A DNA stretch of 64,000 nt from Membranipora membranacea (GCA_914767715.1 OU612065.1:33542001-33606000); one strand, 5' to 3'; counted from the first letter of the stretch, positions 22,617 through 36,165 are shown. Program-made: numbers and translations. Notes: generated by a model from the letters alone, not told the origin.

Positions 22617-24234
22617 CATGCTACGGCAGACGAGCTGCGCCAGGGGAGAAAAATTAATTGGGATGGCGCAGCTCGGCTACATGGAATTTACATGTGGCGC
22701 AGCTCGGCTAGAGGCGATTTATGTGTGGCGCAGCTCGGCTAGTTTCAAATTTTGTAGCCAAGAGAACACAACTCAGAAATTACATAGTCTGTCACTCCTC
22801 AGTCGGAAAAAAGGTTAGTGTCAACTCGGGTTTTGGAGGTATGATTGTTAACAACTAAGTCTGCACCATCTTGACAACTGAGTCTGATAATAAATTGGGC
22901 CCTAGGCATGGCTTTGAGATTAGAACATCACTCACTGGCCTGAGCACTGAAAGGTGACCTCTTTAATGTTATCACTATCAGACATTCTCAACATAAAGCC
23001 GCATTGGAAAAGATCTCTACAGAGGAGAGGTGTCTGACAGGACAGGTCAGGAGAACTGTTCTGATTGTCACCACCAATCTATCTAAACGTAACTAGTAAC
23101 TAAATCTTCTTACCAAGGACTGGCAAGGACTAGGAAAGGAGTACTCCTTGATCTTTCACTACAGACAGTTCCTGGACCAATCTGTAGACTGTAGATTCTA
23201 TGTATATATGTATGTCATTGTTACAGTGAATCAGAGTGAGAGAATTGGTGGTATGTTGGTGATGATGCAGTAGCACCCTCACTTGCAGACTATCACTCAC
23301 TATCTATGACCCAAGGGTCCTACTCCAAAACATGCATGGGTCTGTGGCAATATTTGACAGTCATATTGCGTTCTGCTGAAAAATCATTCGGTAATCTCTC
23401 AATTTTATCTCTAATCTAGAAATATACACTTTTCTCATAGTTGAGCATCTCATTTGCTTGGTTTCAGCATTGATTGATCAAATTATCGGTTTTCCTTTCA
23501 GAACGTTTGAAGACAAGGTGATGACAACAAAATTAAAACCAGCCTAAAGTGTTGGGATATTACTGAGTATCAATGTGGTCTATCATATATATTAGTGTGG
23601 GAAATGAAGTCATCTGGATGATCAATATGCCGACACACAACCTGCAGATCAACTTTACTTTGAGATATGAGTCTGCACCGTAGTGCCACAAAGAAGATCA
23701 GATGACCTCTTTACATAAGTCTTAGTGTCTATCCATTTTTTGACTGCTTGTGGGTCTGGTTTCATTTTTGGAAATCAAGCTGTCAAGCACATTTGAATTG
23801 TAAATGCCCAAAGTGCCACTGATAAGCTGATTCAAATCAATCTTGAGTTATAATGGACATCTAATACATCGGTGAACTGACTTGACCACTGTAATCTGTA
23901 AGTGGGTACCAAACTATATCAAAGTTTTTTCTCTGGTCGGATGTTTATTTTTTCTTCAAACATGTTTGTTGCTGAGGAGCTGACATGACAAGTTCTTTTA
24001 TTTCTTCTTCGTTATCTGTTTTGTGTAATGTAATTTTAGCACAATAATAACCTACTAGGCCTAAGAAAGTTCACTTGATGCATTTTTGTGACAGCTGTAT
24101 TACCATCTATATTCATGCAGGGATGATATGACTTCGCTGTTTAGTCTACAGAATAACGCATGGATAGATGAGAATTTTGTCAACAGTGACTGAAAGGTCT
24201 TGGAATAAAATACAGCTTAGGTGGCCTACTTAGG

Positions 24235-24330
24235 TCTTGCTCCCAAATCACTCTCTCATAGATGGAACTATATCCATGCATTCTGAGTGAACGATTAGTG
24301 CACAAATTGGCTAATTGAGCGAAGTGACCA
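24235..24330. repeat. M1-family fragment inside the 3.6-kb TIR element
   Basis: Contains GCTCCCAAATCACTCTCTCA and ATTCTGAGTGAACGATT, related to the repeats at 9.3, 13.3 and 47.1 kb. Confidence 0.45.
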
Positions 24331-24431
24331 GACTACCTTGGGAAGAGGATTGATTTTAGCTGAGAGAACTTGGAGCCGTGTTTACAAGAACTATGTTAGG
24401 ACAACTCATATGTCCAATGCAATCATACCAG

Positions 24432-24469
24432 AGAGTTGGGGACAAATGTTATATTTTGTCCCCAACTCT
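24432..24469. repeat. 15-bp perfect inverted repeat with 8-nt loop
   Basis: AGAGTTGGGGACAAA (24432-24446) is matched by TTTGTCCCCAACTCT (24455-24469). ATCATAC occurs in direct orientation on both sides (about 24422 and 24473). Confidence 0.85.
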
Positions 24470-25427
24470 TTGATCATACATACTCCCTGATATCTTTTGT
24501 TCACCCAAGGACTTACTATCACTCTCCAAAGTTGGAGTAAGGATATGCGTTTGGTTTGACCCAAAAAAGTTGGATCAATGTGACTACGAGCCAGAATACC
24601 TGTGGCCGTTATACATATTATATTCAATGTACCTAAAAATAAAAATGATCAGCACAAAACAATGTGAATCATTTGATCTGGTTATTATTGATAGATTTAA
24701 GCAGGGTATAGCAGGGTGCGAGGACTGCCTTACGCAATGAACCTTCTTCTCAGTTCTCTGGGGCCTGCACCCAGTGACCAAGCACCCTGATGAAGTTTGT
24801 TCATCTAATTGACTCCCTAGGTATCACTATCAACAGCATTGGATACTAACTGAAGTTGCATGCTTGACATTGATTTATCATCTACAACTTACAGGTAGAT
24901 GTTGCAAGACTAGGAGATGAGCTGTGCTACGGCATTATTATTGTGTATAAAATCTCATGGATCTCTAGTTGTTCATTGGAAAATACTTTTACTTGGCGAA
25001 GTCTCAGCATCTTAAATCCGGCTAAGTGAACCAGCCACTGTCTTACCAAGGAGTTCCCTCTAACTCTTTGGTCTTACCAATGCAATCCTGATACATGTTG
25101 AGGTTTATACGGGATCAAAGATTAAGTCGGCCTAGTGATGATTGTATATGATTCCTATGGCTTATCTCTGGTTAATCTCTAAAATTCTCCTTCATAATCA
25201 TACAGGCTGTAAAATAAAACATGTAAACATACAAAAATGTTATTTGGACAGATTACTGACACATCAATCACAGTCAAACTTTAAAACAAAGTAACTTGAT
25301 GCTAAAGCCCTCTCTACGCTTGCAGTATATGCCCTACATCTATCAGACATGACTATACAACTTGCATTGTATACACTGTACACGAGTTACTCCAAAGCCT
25401 GGGTTGGTCTCTGGCAATGTTTGACTG

Positions 25428-25443
25428 CCCCCCCCCCCCCCCC
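25428..25443. repeat. poly-C tract, 16 C
   Basis: A 16-C run inside the 3.6-kb element. About 30 bases on, CCCAAAAGGGCAGTCAAA is the partial inverse of TTTGACTGCC on the left, giving a small fold-back around the run. Confidence 0.85.
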
Positions 25444-26258
25444 GGTTTGGTTTCAAACAACAAAAAAACCCAAAAGGGCAGTCAAATACTCACCGCCATT
25501 GACCCAGATAATGGAGTAGGCCTGTGACCATTCCTCACTCAGTAGCAGCCTGTTGTACTAGTACTAGGTAGCCTGTGAGTGTGAGTAGTCACTCTTGCTT
25601 GATGATACATATATTTCATCAACATCATTACCAACTATCAAAACATTGGGCAGCTCAATGCTTTGTTTGTGCACCCACACAATAAAGCCCACACCAACCA
25701 AAATAAGAAAATGCAATGATGTGAGTGGTAGAAGCAAGGAGCAACCAGGGAAGCTGCTACTCCTTGGTAGAAGAGAGAAGTAGGTAGTACAAGTTAAGTA
25801 GTAAGTAGCCCTATTTAAATGATCAACACATCCAATCCAACCATTCCTTCACATGATGATAATGATACTTAATCACTACCTTATTTAATAATATAACTTT
25901 CATACCTTATTGTGGAGAATACTATACTATACTTACAGCCATATCATAGGTAGGGAAAGTCAAGCCACTTCTCAAACACTGACTGTGACTCCCTGCTGTG
26001 ACTGCCACTCCTAGTTCAACTTATGTAAAATAGTCCTCTTGCTTTTTCAGCTAGATCTTGAACAATAGAGCTGTGATAAATTCCCGCTCATTTATCAATT
26101 CTGACAGATGAGTAAATTTTTACAAGTCTATCAATATTGGGAATCATCTGCTCTTGATAACATATTTTGAACCTAGCCGAGCTGCGCCACACATAAATCG
26201 CGAGCTGCGCCATCTGAAATTATTTTCCCCCCTGGCGCAGCTCGTCTGCCGTAGCATG

Positions 26259-27802
26259 CACCATTAGGCCTTTTAAAATAGTTTTAACATAGCGCATGCA
26301 GGCATAGTTTGTAGAGGTTTGATGAATTGTCATTACAAACACCTGCCGTGTATGTAAGTGAACGAGGGAGAAAATGTAAATTCAGATGACTGAAAGGGTT
26401 ATATGATCCTCCATGCCACTCACTATATTGCAAGGCTTTTCCTACCACCAACTTACTAATAATAATGATCTTAATCCAAACCAGGGATCTGTGCCAAAGA
26501 ACAGCTCATACATTCAGTTGAGTTAGCTCAACATTAACATCACCAAGCTCTTTGCTGGAATTCCCAGCGGGCAATTAGTTGTCTAAACTGAGTTGGAAAG
26601 AGGTTATCAGAAGAGGCTGAACACTGTTGCCAATTGTATGCCATATGGACCGGTGGAAGAGGTTGCCAAAAGGGGATTTTTAGCAACCTCTTCAAGAAGT
26701 TTAATATAGGTTTTATATCCTCCTCAGGGAAGGATATAACAGGGATATTGTTAATTACTGTCTCTATCCAATATTAAAATTAAATAGTTCATTTATTTGT
26801 TAACTATATTCATTTATTATGTTACTCATAAGGCTTGTAGGGGAGGGAGTCAGGGGTACTGTCTGAGTGGAACTGCTGTGGAAGGCTTCTGCCTTGCTTA
26901 GAGCATTTAGCCTGAGAGTTTAAAGACTCAGCTGGAATCAATTATTCATGCTACAACAAATGCATCATTTCATCATCACCACTTTTTGTGTTGAGTGGCA
27001 AGTGGTGCCAGAAGCAGTTGATTCAATCAATGGCCACATATTTGCCAGTTTCAAACTTCTTGGATGTGATACTGGTTCACAGGAATTAAATAGGGATGCT
27101 GATTTCTTATTTGGTCGTTTGGTGTCTGGGTGTAGAGAATTCTTGATAATAATCAGTAAGCTAGGGGAGATAAATGCTACTTTGGTCCGCGAATGATATC
27201 AACCTCGCATTGACAACCATTTTTACACTCAGCCTAGACTTCCGTGTACTATTGAAAAAAATGAGGAATAAACTGTTCTCATACTAGAGCCATACTAATA
27301 GATGGTAAATACATTATAATTTGAGTGTTAGCTATGCTTTGTCAGTCCAGAAAAGTTATTTCTGCAACCGCCAACGGCAAGAAAATAAAGTATAAAAGCA
27401 GAAGCATCTAAAACCACTTTTATCTGTTGCTGGCAAATGGGGATATGTGGCTCCCTCTGGCATACCTATCATAGACAGGTGATGTCAGATAATATTGGCC
27501 AACAAAAAAGCTACCCATTGGCAACCTCTTCAAAAGGTTGCTGGCTAAGCCTTGCCTCTTTTGTTCACTCAGCACAGAAATGGAAAATACGATGAGAGGG
27601 CTGTATGGCCCAATAGTTCCTTTCGCTTTCATGGTTGCCGGCAAATTTGATTTCCTATCAATCATCAACATACCAAATAGATATGCAGTCATTTGTTGAC
27701 TACAGTGCTATTAATGTGAGCAATGATAGTTTGTTGCTTATTTATTGTAATCTTTCTCCTCAGTCTAATCCTGTCCATCCTGATCTGACTTTACACTAGA
27801 AT
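26259..27802. other. intergenic region upstream of SNAPC3
   Basis: No exon was supported. GGCAACCTCTTC-type blocks occur at about 26652 (inverted, AGAGGTTGCC), 26683 and 27519, the last followed by AAAAGGTTGC so that it folds back. These suggest a decayed element spanning about 26640-27560. Open frames at 26948-27196 (+) and 27420-27692 (-) have no recognisable domain. The SNAPC3 promoter should lie in the last few hundred bases. Confidence 0.4.
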
Positions 27803-30800
27803 ATGGAAGAGGAGGAAGTACACAAGGACATAATTGATTCTATCTATGAGTCTGCAGAGAATACTCTCACAACTTCCGGTCTTATCCTGGTCAAAGATTT
27901 CATCAAGAAATGGAAATACGCTCTGGCATCTGACGAACTTCTGCTGCAGAACCATGACCAAGTGCCACTGGAGTCGATAACTAACGAAGAGAACGCTATT
28001 CCAGAGGAACTGTTAGAGGAACTGTTTATTGTTACAAGGTAGGTGGTCAGTTGACTTACAGATGAGCGCCAGTCTTTAATATCATACATGCTGAGTTTTA
28101 CATATTACATCGTGAGCGTCTAGTGGGTAAAACATTACAAGAGAGGTGTGTAAAAATTTTTGAACATTGTGTCACGCTTAGATTTCAATGTTCGTTGCGA
28201 CACAAGTTTTACTGCTAGTGATTGCCATTCTTCAAGTGTATCACTCCCTGAAGTTAGTATGATCATATGATAGCAAGCATCTCAATCTTTTTTCTAGCCC
28301 AGCTGAAAGTTTGTATTTACCTGGAATGAAGCCGCTTCATGATGTCAAGTTAGAAGATGTACCAGAGGAAGCTAAACTCAAGACTATCAAGTTAGTTTCG
28401 TGCTAATTCAACTTTTGATGATGTTTCAGACATGGCTTAATCATAAGTAACTGCCTGACTATAACATGCATTGGTCTTTGGGTCTTTAAGCTCTGTTCAT
28501 GGGTGGTGGTTCGGTAAGTGAATTTACTTAACTTTTGAGACTTTTCATCCCGAAAATTGTCTGAGCGTTTCCATGTTCATATCTACATTTCCTCATGACA
28601 AGAAAATAAATATGTCAAAATATGGAGAGAACCCCAAGTAGACCGGGCCTCATTGAGGTGTCAGTTATTTTCTTGACATCCCCGATATGCAAGAGTTGAT
28701 AAGCTTGGTCAACCTCCAAGCATCAACAAAGCTTTATAAGACAGACCAGGTATTACGGGTGTGACGCATAATGGCTTTGTATGTTGCACGCGGTTTCACA
28801 CCATCATACAGTATGCATTAGGTTACCCGCAGCTCACATACATCCCTCAAATACTAGCCTGGCCAGCCTGAAAGTCGTTTATAACATATTATTATTATTA
28901 TTATTATTTTCTTTACTGTTGGTGTCATGACAATTTGATACCTGTGTATGTAACCGGGCTGTTCTAGCTTATGACTCGGTGAGCTGATAGTTTTCCTTTG
29001 TTCATAATATATTGATACATTAGTTAAACCAACAACAAAGTGCAGCATGCAGTTACAGAGCTACCCAATGGTCCTAAAACGCCAAAATTATTCACTGAAT
29101 GCTCTAAGAATCTTCTCTTATTTTGATTAGGCACACACAGCAGGCCAGGAAACTAAAAACTGAAAGAAATGTACCAGATTATTCAATACGTAGCGTCATG
29201 GAATCTACCTTCAGAACTGATGAAAACCTGGTAAAAATATTATTTCTGATGTTCTAAGAGGGAAAACATAAGGAAAAGTTAGGCCATGTATTTGTACTAT
29301 ATGGTCAGCAGGAGAGATTGTGTATGTTACTTGTCAAAGTTGATCATACGTTGCTTTGATCTGACAATCACCTGTATAGTTTTCACATTGAAACAAGAGA
29401 AGCTGACTCTGTGATATCCAAAGGCTGATGTGAATAGTTAAATATAGCATAATCATGATTTTAAAAGTTTGACCGTTAAACTACACATTTATGTAAGCTG
29501 ATTAAAAAGTCGAGTATGCTCTGTGATAGTTTCAATGCAACAAGTTTTTTACACACTGTAAATGTCTTTTTACAACAGGCCCACAAGCATGCTAGAATCA
29601 GAGCCGAAAGAGACTTGTTGAAAACTACCAAAGAAGACGGGACGCTGATAAAAGGCACCAAAAAGGAAATAGATGTACCTGAGGCTATAGTAGAACTTGT
29701 GTATACCAAAGGGCAGGACAAATTCCCCGATAAAGCAATACAGGTTAGGTGATGCACTGAAAGGTTTGGTATTCAGCTAGATATATTAATATTGAGATAC
29801 CTCCTTGGCGAGTGGTACAGGGCTTGTTTGCATAGGTACATGCACTATCTCCACAGCACAGTACAAACTAGTAAATTAAGGCCAGCAGTTAGGAGCAGTT
29901 AGGAACCGCTCTTCAACAATTTGATAGCTTTGCCAAGGTAGCCTGTAGTGGTCATATTTCGAAATAAGAAGGTGTTTTATTCTTACATTACATGTGTGGG
30001 GACACAATTCCTATTCTTACCTATGAGCTAAAGTGAAAAAGTGAATAGCACAGTGTCATTGCGTCATGAGGAATGCACTGAATTAGAAAGGACACTGAGC
30101 CTGTAACAAATTGCAAATGGTTTCCAGTCTAGAGTATTTACATGTCTATGATGCTTCCTCACTGCCTTTGATGCAGGGATTTGTTTCCTTAATTGACTAA
30201 GGTTCAAGACACTGGTAGTAACAAAGGTGCAAACGCATAGAATAACTAACCCTCCAGGTGTGAAAGGGACAAGTGACTATTCCAGGTGCTTTAATTACAA
30301 CAATTACCTTACCTCCTTTTGTAGAGAACACGACAAACACACATTCACATGGTTACAGAGAATACACTGGCTAGTCTGAGGGATGTTATAGTCTGTGATA
30401 AGGAAGGTCAGATACCAGGAGACTTCAGTGAATCTCCTGACCAGGTACACAGCTCTAAGTCTGCCGCTGATATATTCTCCTCCGGCATGATGTTTATAGA
30501 AGATACTTTTTATCTGGACACTCGGAAACTTTCTTCTAAAGACTACAGCAGGTTGGTTCTGATCGTATAGATGATGAACCCGTACTTACCTCAGTAAAGC
30601 ATATATGAGCCCGTACTTACCTCAGTGAAGCATATATAAACCCGTACCTACCTTAGTATAGCATATAAACCCGTACTTACCTCAGTCAAGCAAATATAAA
30701 CCTGTACTTACCTCAGTCAAGCAAATATAAACCTGTACTTACCTCAGTCAAGCAAATATAAACCTGTACTTAGCTCAGTCAAGCAAATATAAACCCGTAC

Positions 30801-32388
30801 TTACCTCAGTCAAGCAAATATAAACCCGTACTTACCTTAGTATAGAATGTAAACACAGCTGACTAGCTACCAGTATAGGTGATGTACGGGATATATAGGT
30901 ATTACCCGCCCTTCATTGTGAAGGTACAATTTCAATTACAAAGTGTCTGTCAGCCATATACACAAAGAAGGTGTCTGTAAGGGCCATTGATGAGTATGTA
31001 GGGTCTTTATATAAACTGTGAAATATTGAGCAGTCTACACACAGTTTTCTGCTGCAAGTTTAGCGTGAAATTGCAGAGTTGGGCTTCAGGAACTGTCCTG
31101 TTCAGTAAGAACCAAGCTAGATGAAATTTGGCCTAGTGTCAAAACACCACAATATCTTCCTGTTAGACAAATATCCGAGATCCTGCAGGGAAGGCTTATC
31201 CCCATACATATGACATTTAACCTGATCAATGATGGTACGTATTCTATTTTTGTAGACATATAGTCCAGTGGTTGAGAAAGAAGGGCAGTACTAAAGATTA
31301 CCCAATCAAGTCCATGCAATTTGTCAAGATTGCCGATATGAAGATTCGGCTTGGTGTGCCATATGTGTACATACATCAGGGAAACTGTGAGCATATGTTG
31401 CAGTTCATTGATATCAGGTAAATATATACTAGAACACTTTTCTGCTGGCAGAATCTCTTGAAAATATTCCGTATCAATGCCGGACACTAAGATCAAAATT
31501 ACCTATCTGCATGTCTGTTTTTCCGTACTTCATCGACCCCTCAACTTAAGCAAATAGGCTTTTCGTGTGATTGTTCAAAATGGGATAACAAGTCATCAAA
31601 TTTGGCAAAAAAGAGAGTTGTCTACCTAATGTCAGAGAGGGGACAACTGCAACAAAAAGAGTATAATAATTTGATTTAGTTGTTGATCTTGTAATGAGTC
31701 TTGGATTGACACAGTGATTATTGTATCAAGTTGTATAGCTTAAATGATACATTTAATGTGCTTTAATACAAATAGTGATATCGACATGAGAAACCTGAAT
31801 ACTATCTACTCATCTCATAAGCTCACTATTTATGTCTGTCGCTTTTGTCAAGTTCATGATTTCATGATTGACAAAAGATTATTATGCTGATTTGTGCGTG
31901 GCTTAGTTAATGGTAGCAAATAACTGCAAGTGAGATTTTTTTTAGCATTGTATCATCCAACTCTCCTATGAGCTGTGTAATGGTATGTCACAAAATCTCA
32001 CCTGCATTTGTTTTGTTGTTTGATTTGTGTGGTGCTGGGACCACCTTCATAACATTCTACTTCACAAAGACATAGACATCCATAGACATGACTATGTTTA
32101 TTTAATTTTTTTTGTAGGCTGGTAAACTCTGAGGACTGTCAGACTTTGGCTGCATATCCTCTACAGATCACACAACATCAGCATCGATTCTACATCTGTA
32201 AATCATGTCAGATACGCAGCGTTAGATGGATGGTTGTAAACAGCGTCGTCTCCCCTGCCGATCCCGACCATTACTGTGACATCTGCTACAAGATGCTTCA
32301 TTATAACAACAAGGGTGAAAAGATCTGTGACTTTAAGGCATACAGATATAATGATATGATGCATAGTACTCTGTCGCTAGCCTACTGA
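27803..32388 (+). CDS. SNAPC3: snRNA-activating protein complex subunit 3 (SNAPC3 / SNAP50), 7 exons, 417 aa
   Basis: Exons: 27803-28038, 28298-28390, 29131-29230, 29579-29743, 30325-30551, 31256-31417, 32118-32388. All introns are GT-AG, phases (2,2,0,0,2,2) agree, and the total is 1,254 nt ending in TGA. Length is close to the vertebrate protein (about 410). Family landmarks: A-H-K-H-A-R-I-R-A-E-R-D-L-L-K in exon 4; L-A-S-L-R-D-V-I-V-C-D and F-S-E-S-P-D-Q in exon 5, followed by F-I-E-D-T-F-Y. The C-terminal zinc-binding region has H314-Q-G-N-C318-x-H320, C355-x2-C358 and C381-x2-C384, then K-M-L-H-Y. SNAPC3 is a core subunit of the nuclear complex that binds the proximal sequence element of snRNA promoters and directs pol II and pol III transcription of snRNAs. 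The N-terminal 80 residues are acidic. The start is the first ATG in the frame. Confidence 0.95.
28885..28912. repeat. ATT microsatellite in SNAPC3 intron 2
   Basis: A run of (ATT)n of about 28 bp. Confidence 0.8.
30574..30850. repeat. 31-bp minisatellite, about 9 units, in SNAPC3 intron 5
   Basis: Units follow AAACCCGTACTTACCTCAGT plus CAAGCAAATAT. They start about 23 bp after the exon 5 donor and run to about 30850. The first three and last units are the most diverged; the middle five are nearly identical. Read on the minus strand, most units contain ACTGAGGTAAGTAC, a near-consensus 5' splice site. Confidence 0.9.
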
Positions 32389-33163
32389 GATCAGTAACAG
32401 AGGGATGGCTGATTTTTACATCGGCAGACTTATAGCTATCAGGATAAATTACTGAACTGAGCATGAACAGCTCTATCCTAAACTTTTGTAATATATTATT
32501 ACTGTGACAGACCAGGTAGTTCACAGGTGATCAGCGTTGTTACGTTCTCCAAAATGGATGCAGCACGGCTTGGACCTGATGGTGTTTGGGAAGGTGATCG
32601 CGGCTAGTAAGGGCCTGCCTGAACGCAGGACTACGGCGACAATCACCTTCTGGAACAGGGCTGGCTCTGTGATAGTATGAGCCTATAGTTCAAGTTATAA
32701 TCTAAACTAGCATTTCTTCATTTTGTGAATTTTTTCACTTCTTGTTGCAAGCGGTTAAAAAAGTAGTAGAGAGTAAATTTGAATGAGGTATTTAACTTGT
32801 TTTTCTTCTGCTTCTTTTTTTAAAATAGATAAAGAAATAACCTAATCCCTTACTCTACTATACTCTTTGACGCAATCTTTCTCATCATCTATCAAGTATT
32901 ATAATATGGTGATAGTACCAAAATATAAGCCTTTAAATATTCATTGTTCCGCAGATCCATGAAATATAATTTTAAAATTTGTGCAGCAACCTTCGCTGAA
33001 GTAAGTCCCCAAGCAGTTTGAATGTGAACACATAACAAATAACTAGTCCACTGTTAAATGCTACGTTTGTGACAGCATTTGCTCGTTTCCAACAACTGTG
33101 TTTTGGTTTCCAACTTAGAAGTAAGATTTAATTACTTCAATGACTGGTTAGTGGGTGTAACAA
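32389..33163. other. SNAPC3 3' flank
   Basis: No AATAAA was found close to the stop. At 32540-32680 GC content rises. A frame reads K-W-M-Q-H-G-L-D-L-M-V-F-G-K-V-I-A-A-S and T-A-T-I-T-F-W-N-R-A-G before a stop at about 32680. This may be a relic of a mobile element or exon; it is not recognised. Confidence 0.35.
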
Positions 33164-33232
33164 TAGCTACTGTGCATTAGCTGTGTTGGAAGTTATCAAC
33201 AAGTTACCAACACAGCTAATGCACAGTAGCTA
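33164..33232. repeat. 26-bp perfect hairpin with 17-nt loop
   Basis: Left arm 33164-33189 (TAGCTACTGTGCATTAGCTG...) and right arm 33207-33232 are exact reverse complements. A stem of this size with a 17-nt loop could be a pre-miRNA-like hairpin or a miniature element. No target duplication was found. Confidence 0.85.
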
Positions 33233-36165
33233 GTGTAACGATGAATCTCAAAATACTGTTCTACTCACTGATATTGATCAAATTCATAATAACTGTAGAT
33301 TGGGATTCAATATTTTTGTTATTGTCATTATATTAGTGTTTAGAAGTACCCTTTCTTTATTCATTATAAGTATTAGGTATTCATGTATGCGTGGAGATCA
33401 TATTAATATAATTTTGGCTTTTTTAGCATTCATTCATCATATATGATCTTTCTGTTGAGGGTTCGGCTATATCAGTGGGTCGAATTTGGATTGGATTTAT
33501 TCCTTTCATTCAATGATGGGTTAGATTGTTTAACGCGATGAAATTAGCGTATGGGGCCTTGCACTGGCAGAGTAGCGGCTGCGTGTTTATGGCCAGTTTA
33601 ATTGCTTTAAATGAATGAAGTTCTTCAGGAACTAAACTTTTGGACACTCAAGTGAGTCAAGAGGGTGCCGTTCTAAGGCCACTCAGAATGTTCCCTCGCG
33701 ACTAACCGCCCTCACAGTATCAGGGAAGCTGTTCTATATATTGGCAGTCTTGTGTCCAGACTTCTCTGGCCTCTCTCCTCTTTTGGTCATGAAAGCTACT
33801 AGGGTTATCTTCTCTTCATTTATGAGAAAATAACCCCTGTAAAAAAATTTTTTTTTTCTTACTCCAACATGTTTCCAGAAGTCTGTGCATCAACCGTTAC
33901 CTCAAAATGTATATAAATTAAAATAATTTCGCTTGCAGCAAAAAATAAGATAATTTTTTGGCCAAATGAATACGGATAGATTACCTTGGTTTTCCATCGC
34001 ACAAAAACATTACAGAACAAACCATCATAGCATTAATTTAAGGATAGTAGGGGCAGCAGCAATCAAGCTATGATATGAAACCTCAAAGCAGGCCCACAAT
34101 CGTTTATGAGCTCTTTAAAAATTAGTGCCAAATTAGTGTATTGGATATATTATGACCTTCTCTTGCAAGCAGTTTCAGGGACTGAGAGGAATGCATTGGC
34201 GTTGCCAAACTTGACGCTTTATTCGTGTCAATCATAGCAGAGATTGAGTTGTAGACATTTCCTCTGTGGATCATCACCATATTAATCTCACGCTGTCATA
34301 GAGAAATTATCTGTAAGGCTTAAAGTACAAATATCTTGCTTACACGCTACATCGTACATTATAACGGCTTTATACTTTTCAGTATAATGCAGCTGGCCAA
34401 TCATGATGCACCATTATATACACTGAGCAATCACAACGAAGCGCATTGTCACATTACAGTCTTCTCTTACATAGCAGAGTGAGCAGTCGTGTCGTGTCGG
34501 GTGATACCAGAGATTGTATTACAGTCATTTCCTCAATAGATTCTCACCGCACTAAGCTCAGATAGCTTGCTCCCATGGACGCTGTCATTGAGAAAAGATT
34601 ATGTGTAACACTAAACATAGCTCCGTACTGAAGCACAGAAGAGCAATCGTAAGTAGGAACATACATGTAAAATCTTCCTTGCCCTTTTACATGATTATCA
34701 GCCAATAAAGGCTACCTACCTATCTGCTATCTCCATCATCGATAATCTCTGAAAATAGCTCTGAATGACTAAAAAAGGACAACAATGTCTTGACAAGGGG
34801 GGCCATCGGGCGAAGGGCAAAAGTCTGGGGGCTCAGACTATCTTGACTACAATAATAGTTACAGAAGAATTAAAATATGGAGGTAGTTATACAAGTCACA
34901 TCAGTTAGGTTTTTTTTGAGGTCTCAATGTCAAACTTTTATTCAATTTGGGCCAAAGACAGCACAGTCCTAATCACATTCTGACTGTAAAAGTTATTTCC
35001 AGATCATGGTTATTCCCTACTCTCATCTACCTCTACAATCCATATCTGTTTACACTTTGTTGCTTGCTTATTCACCTGTGGTTTTTTAAATTATTTGAGA
35101 ATGTAGTGTTTCCCCCTGTTCCTTGCATCGATCCTCGAAATTGCATGTTGTGTATACACACAAATTGATTTGTTGTTCATCCATCTACCTAAAAGTATTC
35201 CCAAGTATTTGTACAACTTATACTGCATCAGCTTGAAATTTCTCCACAAGACCTCTCATAGACTAAGGGCCTTTCTTGTTGATGTAAAACCCCTTACATG
35301 ATTGTCATTATTTTAGCTCACTAGTTGGCAAACAATATAACTGGAAGAATTTGCTTGGCTGCAGCCTCAAAATATATTATTATCAAATCGTACAGCTGAG
35401 ATTTAGCCTTCATGGTTTTCGATTTTGTCCTTAAATTGAATCAACAAAACTTTAGACCCAGAGCCGCTTGTGATGAAGACAACTGATAATTCATTTGAGT
35501 TTGAAGAATGCGAAATAATTGAGAGAATGAAGTCAATGTGCATCACCCTTGTGTCTACAAAAGAAGTAAATCTACATATATCAAATATCAGAAATTTTTT
35601 TATAGGCTGGCATGTGCTCCTCCTATTTCATTAATAGGACTAACAAATCATATTACAAACACAGATAACTTGATACATTTGAAAAGGTGCAGTGAACAGC
35701 CGACACCTCGACACAAACATTCCATCCAATCAATCAGCACGCCCTGTTAACCTCAATCTTCAGAGTTTGCTCAATGTCCTCTACCTTAATGCTGTGGATT
35801 GTATGCTGCTGATAAATCTTGCAACTTTGCTGTGTATTTAATCAAATCCTGTAGTCTTTTGGTCAAGATATAGGAAAATTGCATATTAGAAACCATTCAT
35901 CTGTTAAGAACCAAAGGGGATGTCTGAAGATTTTAGTAACTTAAATTCCTTTATTGCTGTAACCCTAAACTTCTCTGTCCATCCCAGCAGCCTGAATGTC
36001 GGTGCATAATCCCGAAGTCATCATTGTAACAGACGTTTCCTGTTTTCAATGGCCCTATAATCAAACTAAATGTCAATTATGTCAACAGATGAGCATATTT
36101 GGATGAAAAAGACTGATTTTCCTTGAAATCTTTTAGGTGTGAATAGTTACCAGTCACATACATAG
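33233..36165. other. no gene recognised between SNAPC3 and the LRR gene
   Basis: AT-rich sequence. A G-rich block at about 34795-34850 shares AAAGTCTGGGGGCTCAGACT with collagen intron 4. 5' exons of the LRR gene may lie in 34-36.5 kb, but I could not identify any with confidence. Confidence 0.35.

Larger units (their letters stand above)
22621..26254. mobile_element. 3.6-kb terminal-inverted-repeat element, non-autonomous, CATG target duplication
   Basis: Both ends carry the same 26-bp terminal inverted repeat, beginning CTACGGCAGACGAGCTGCGC and ending CAGGGG. CATG lies directly outside each end (22617-22620 and 26255-26258). Just inside are subterminal repeats of TGGCGCAGCTCGGCTA: three at the left end (about 22663-22742) and two plus a variant at the right (about 26174-26216). 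The interior has no transposase frame longer than 75 codons, so the element would be mobilised in trans. Four-base target duplications occur in several cut-and-paste superfamilies; I do not assign one. CATG is palindromic, so the exact edge is ambiguous by a few bases. Confidence 0.75.
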
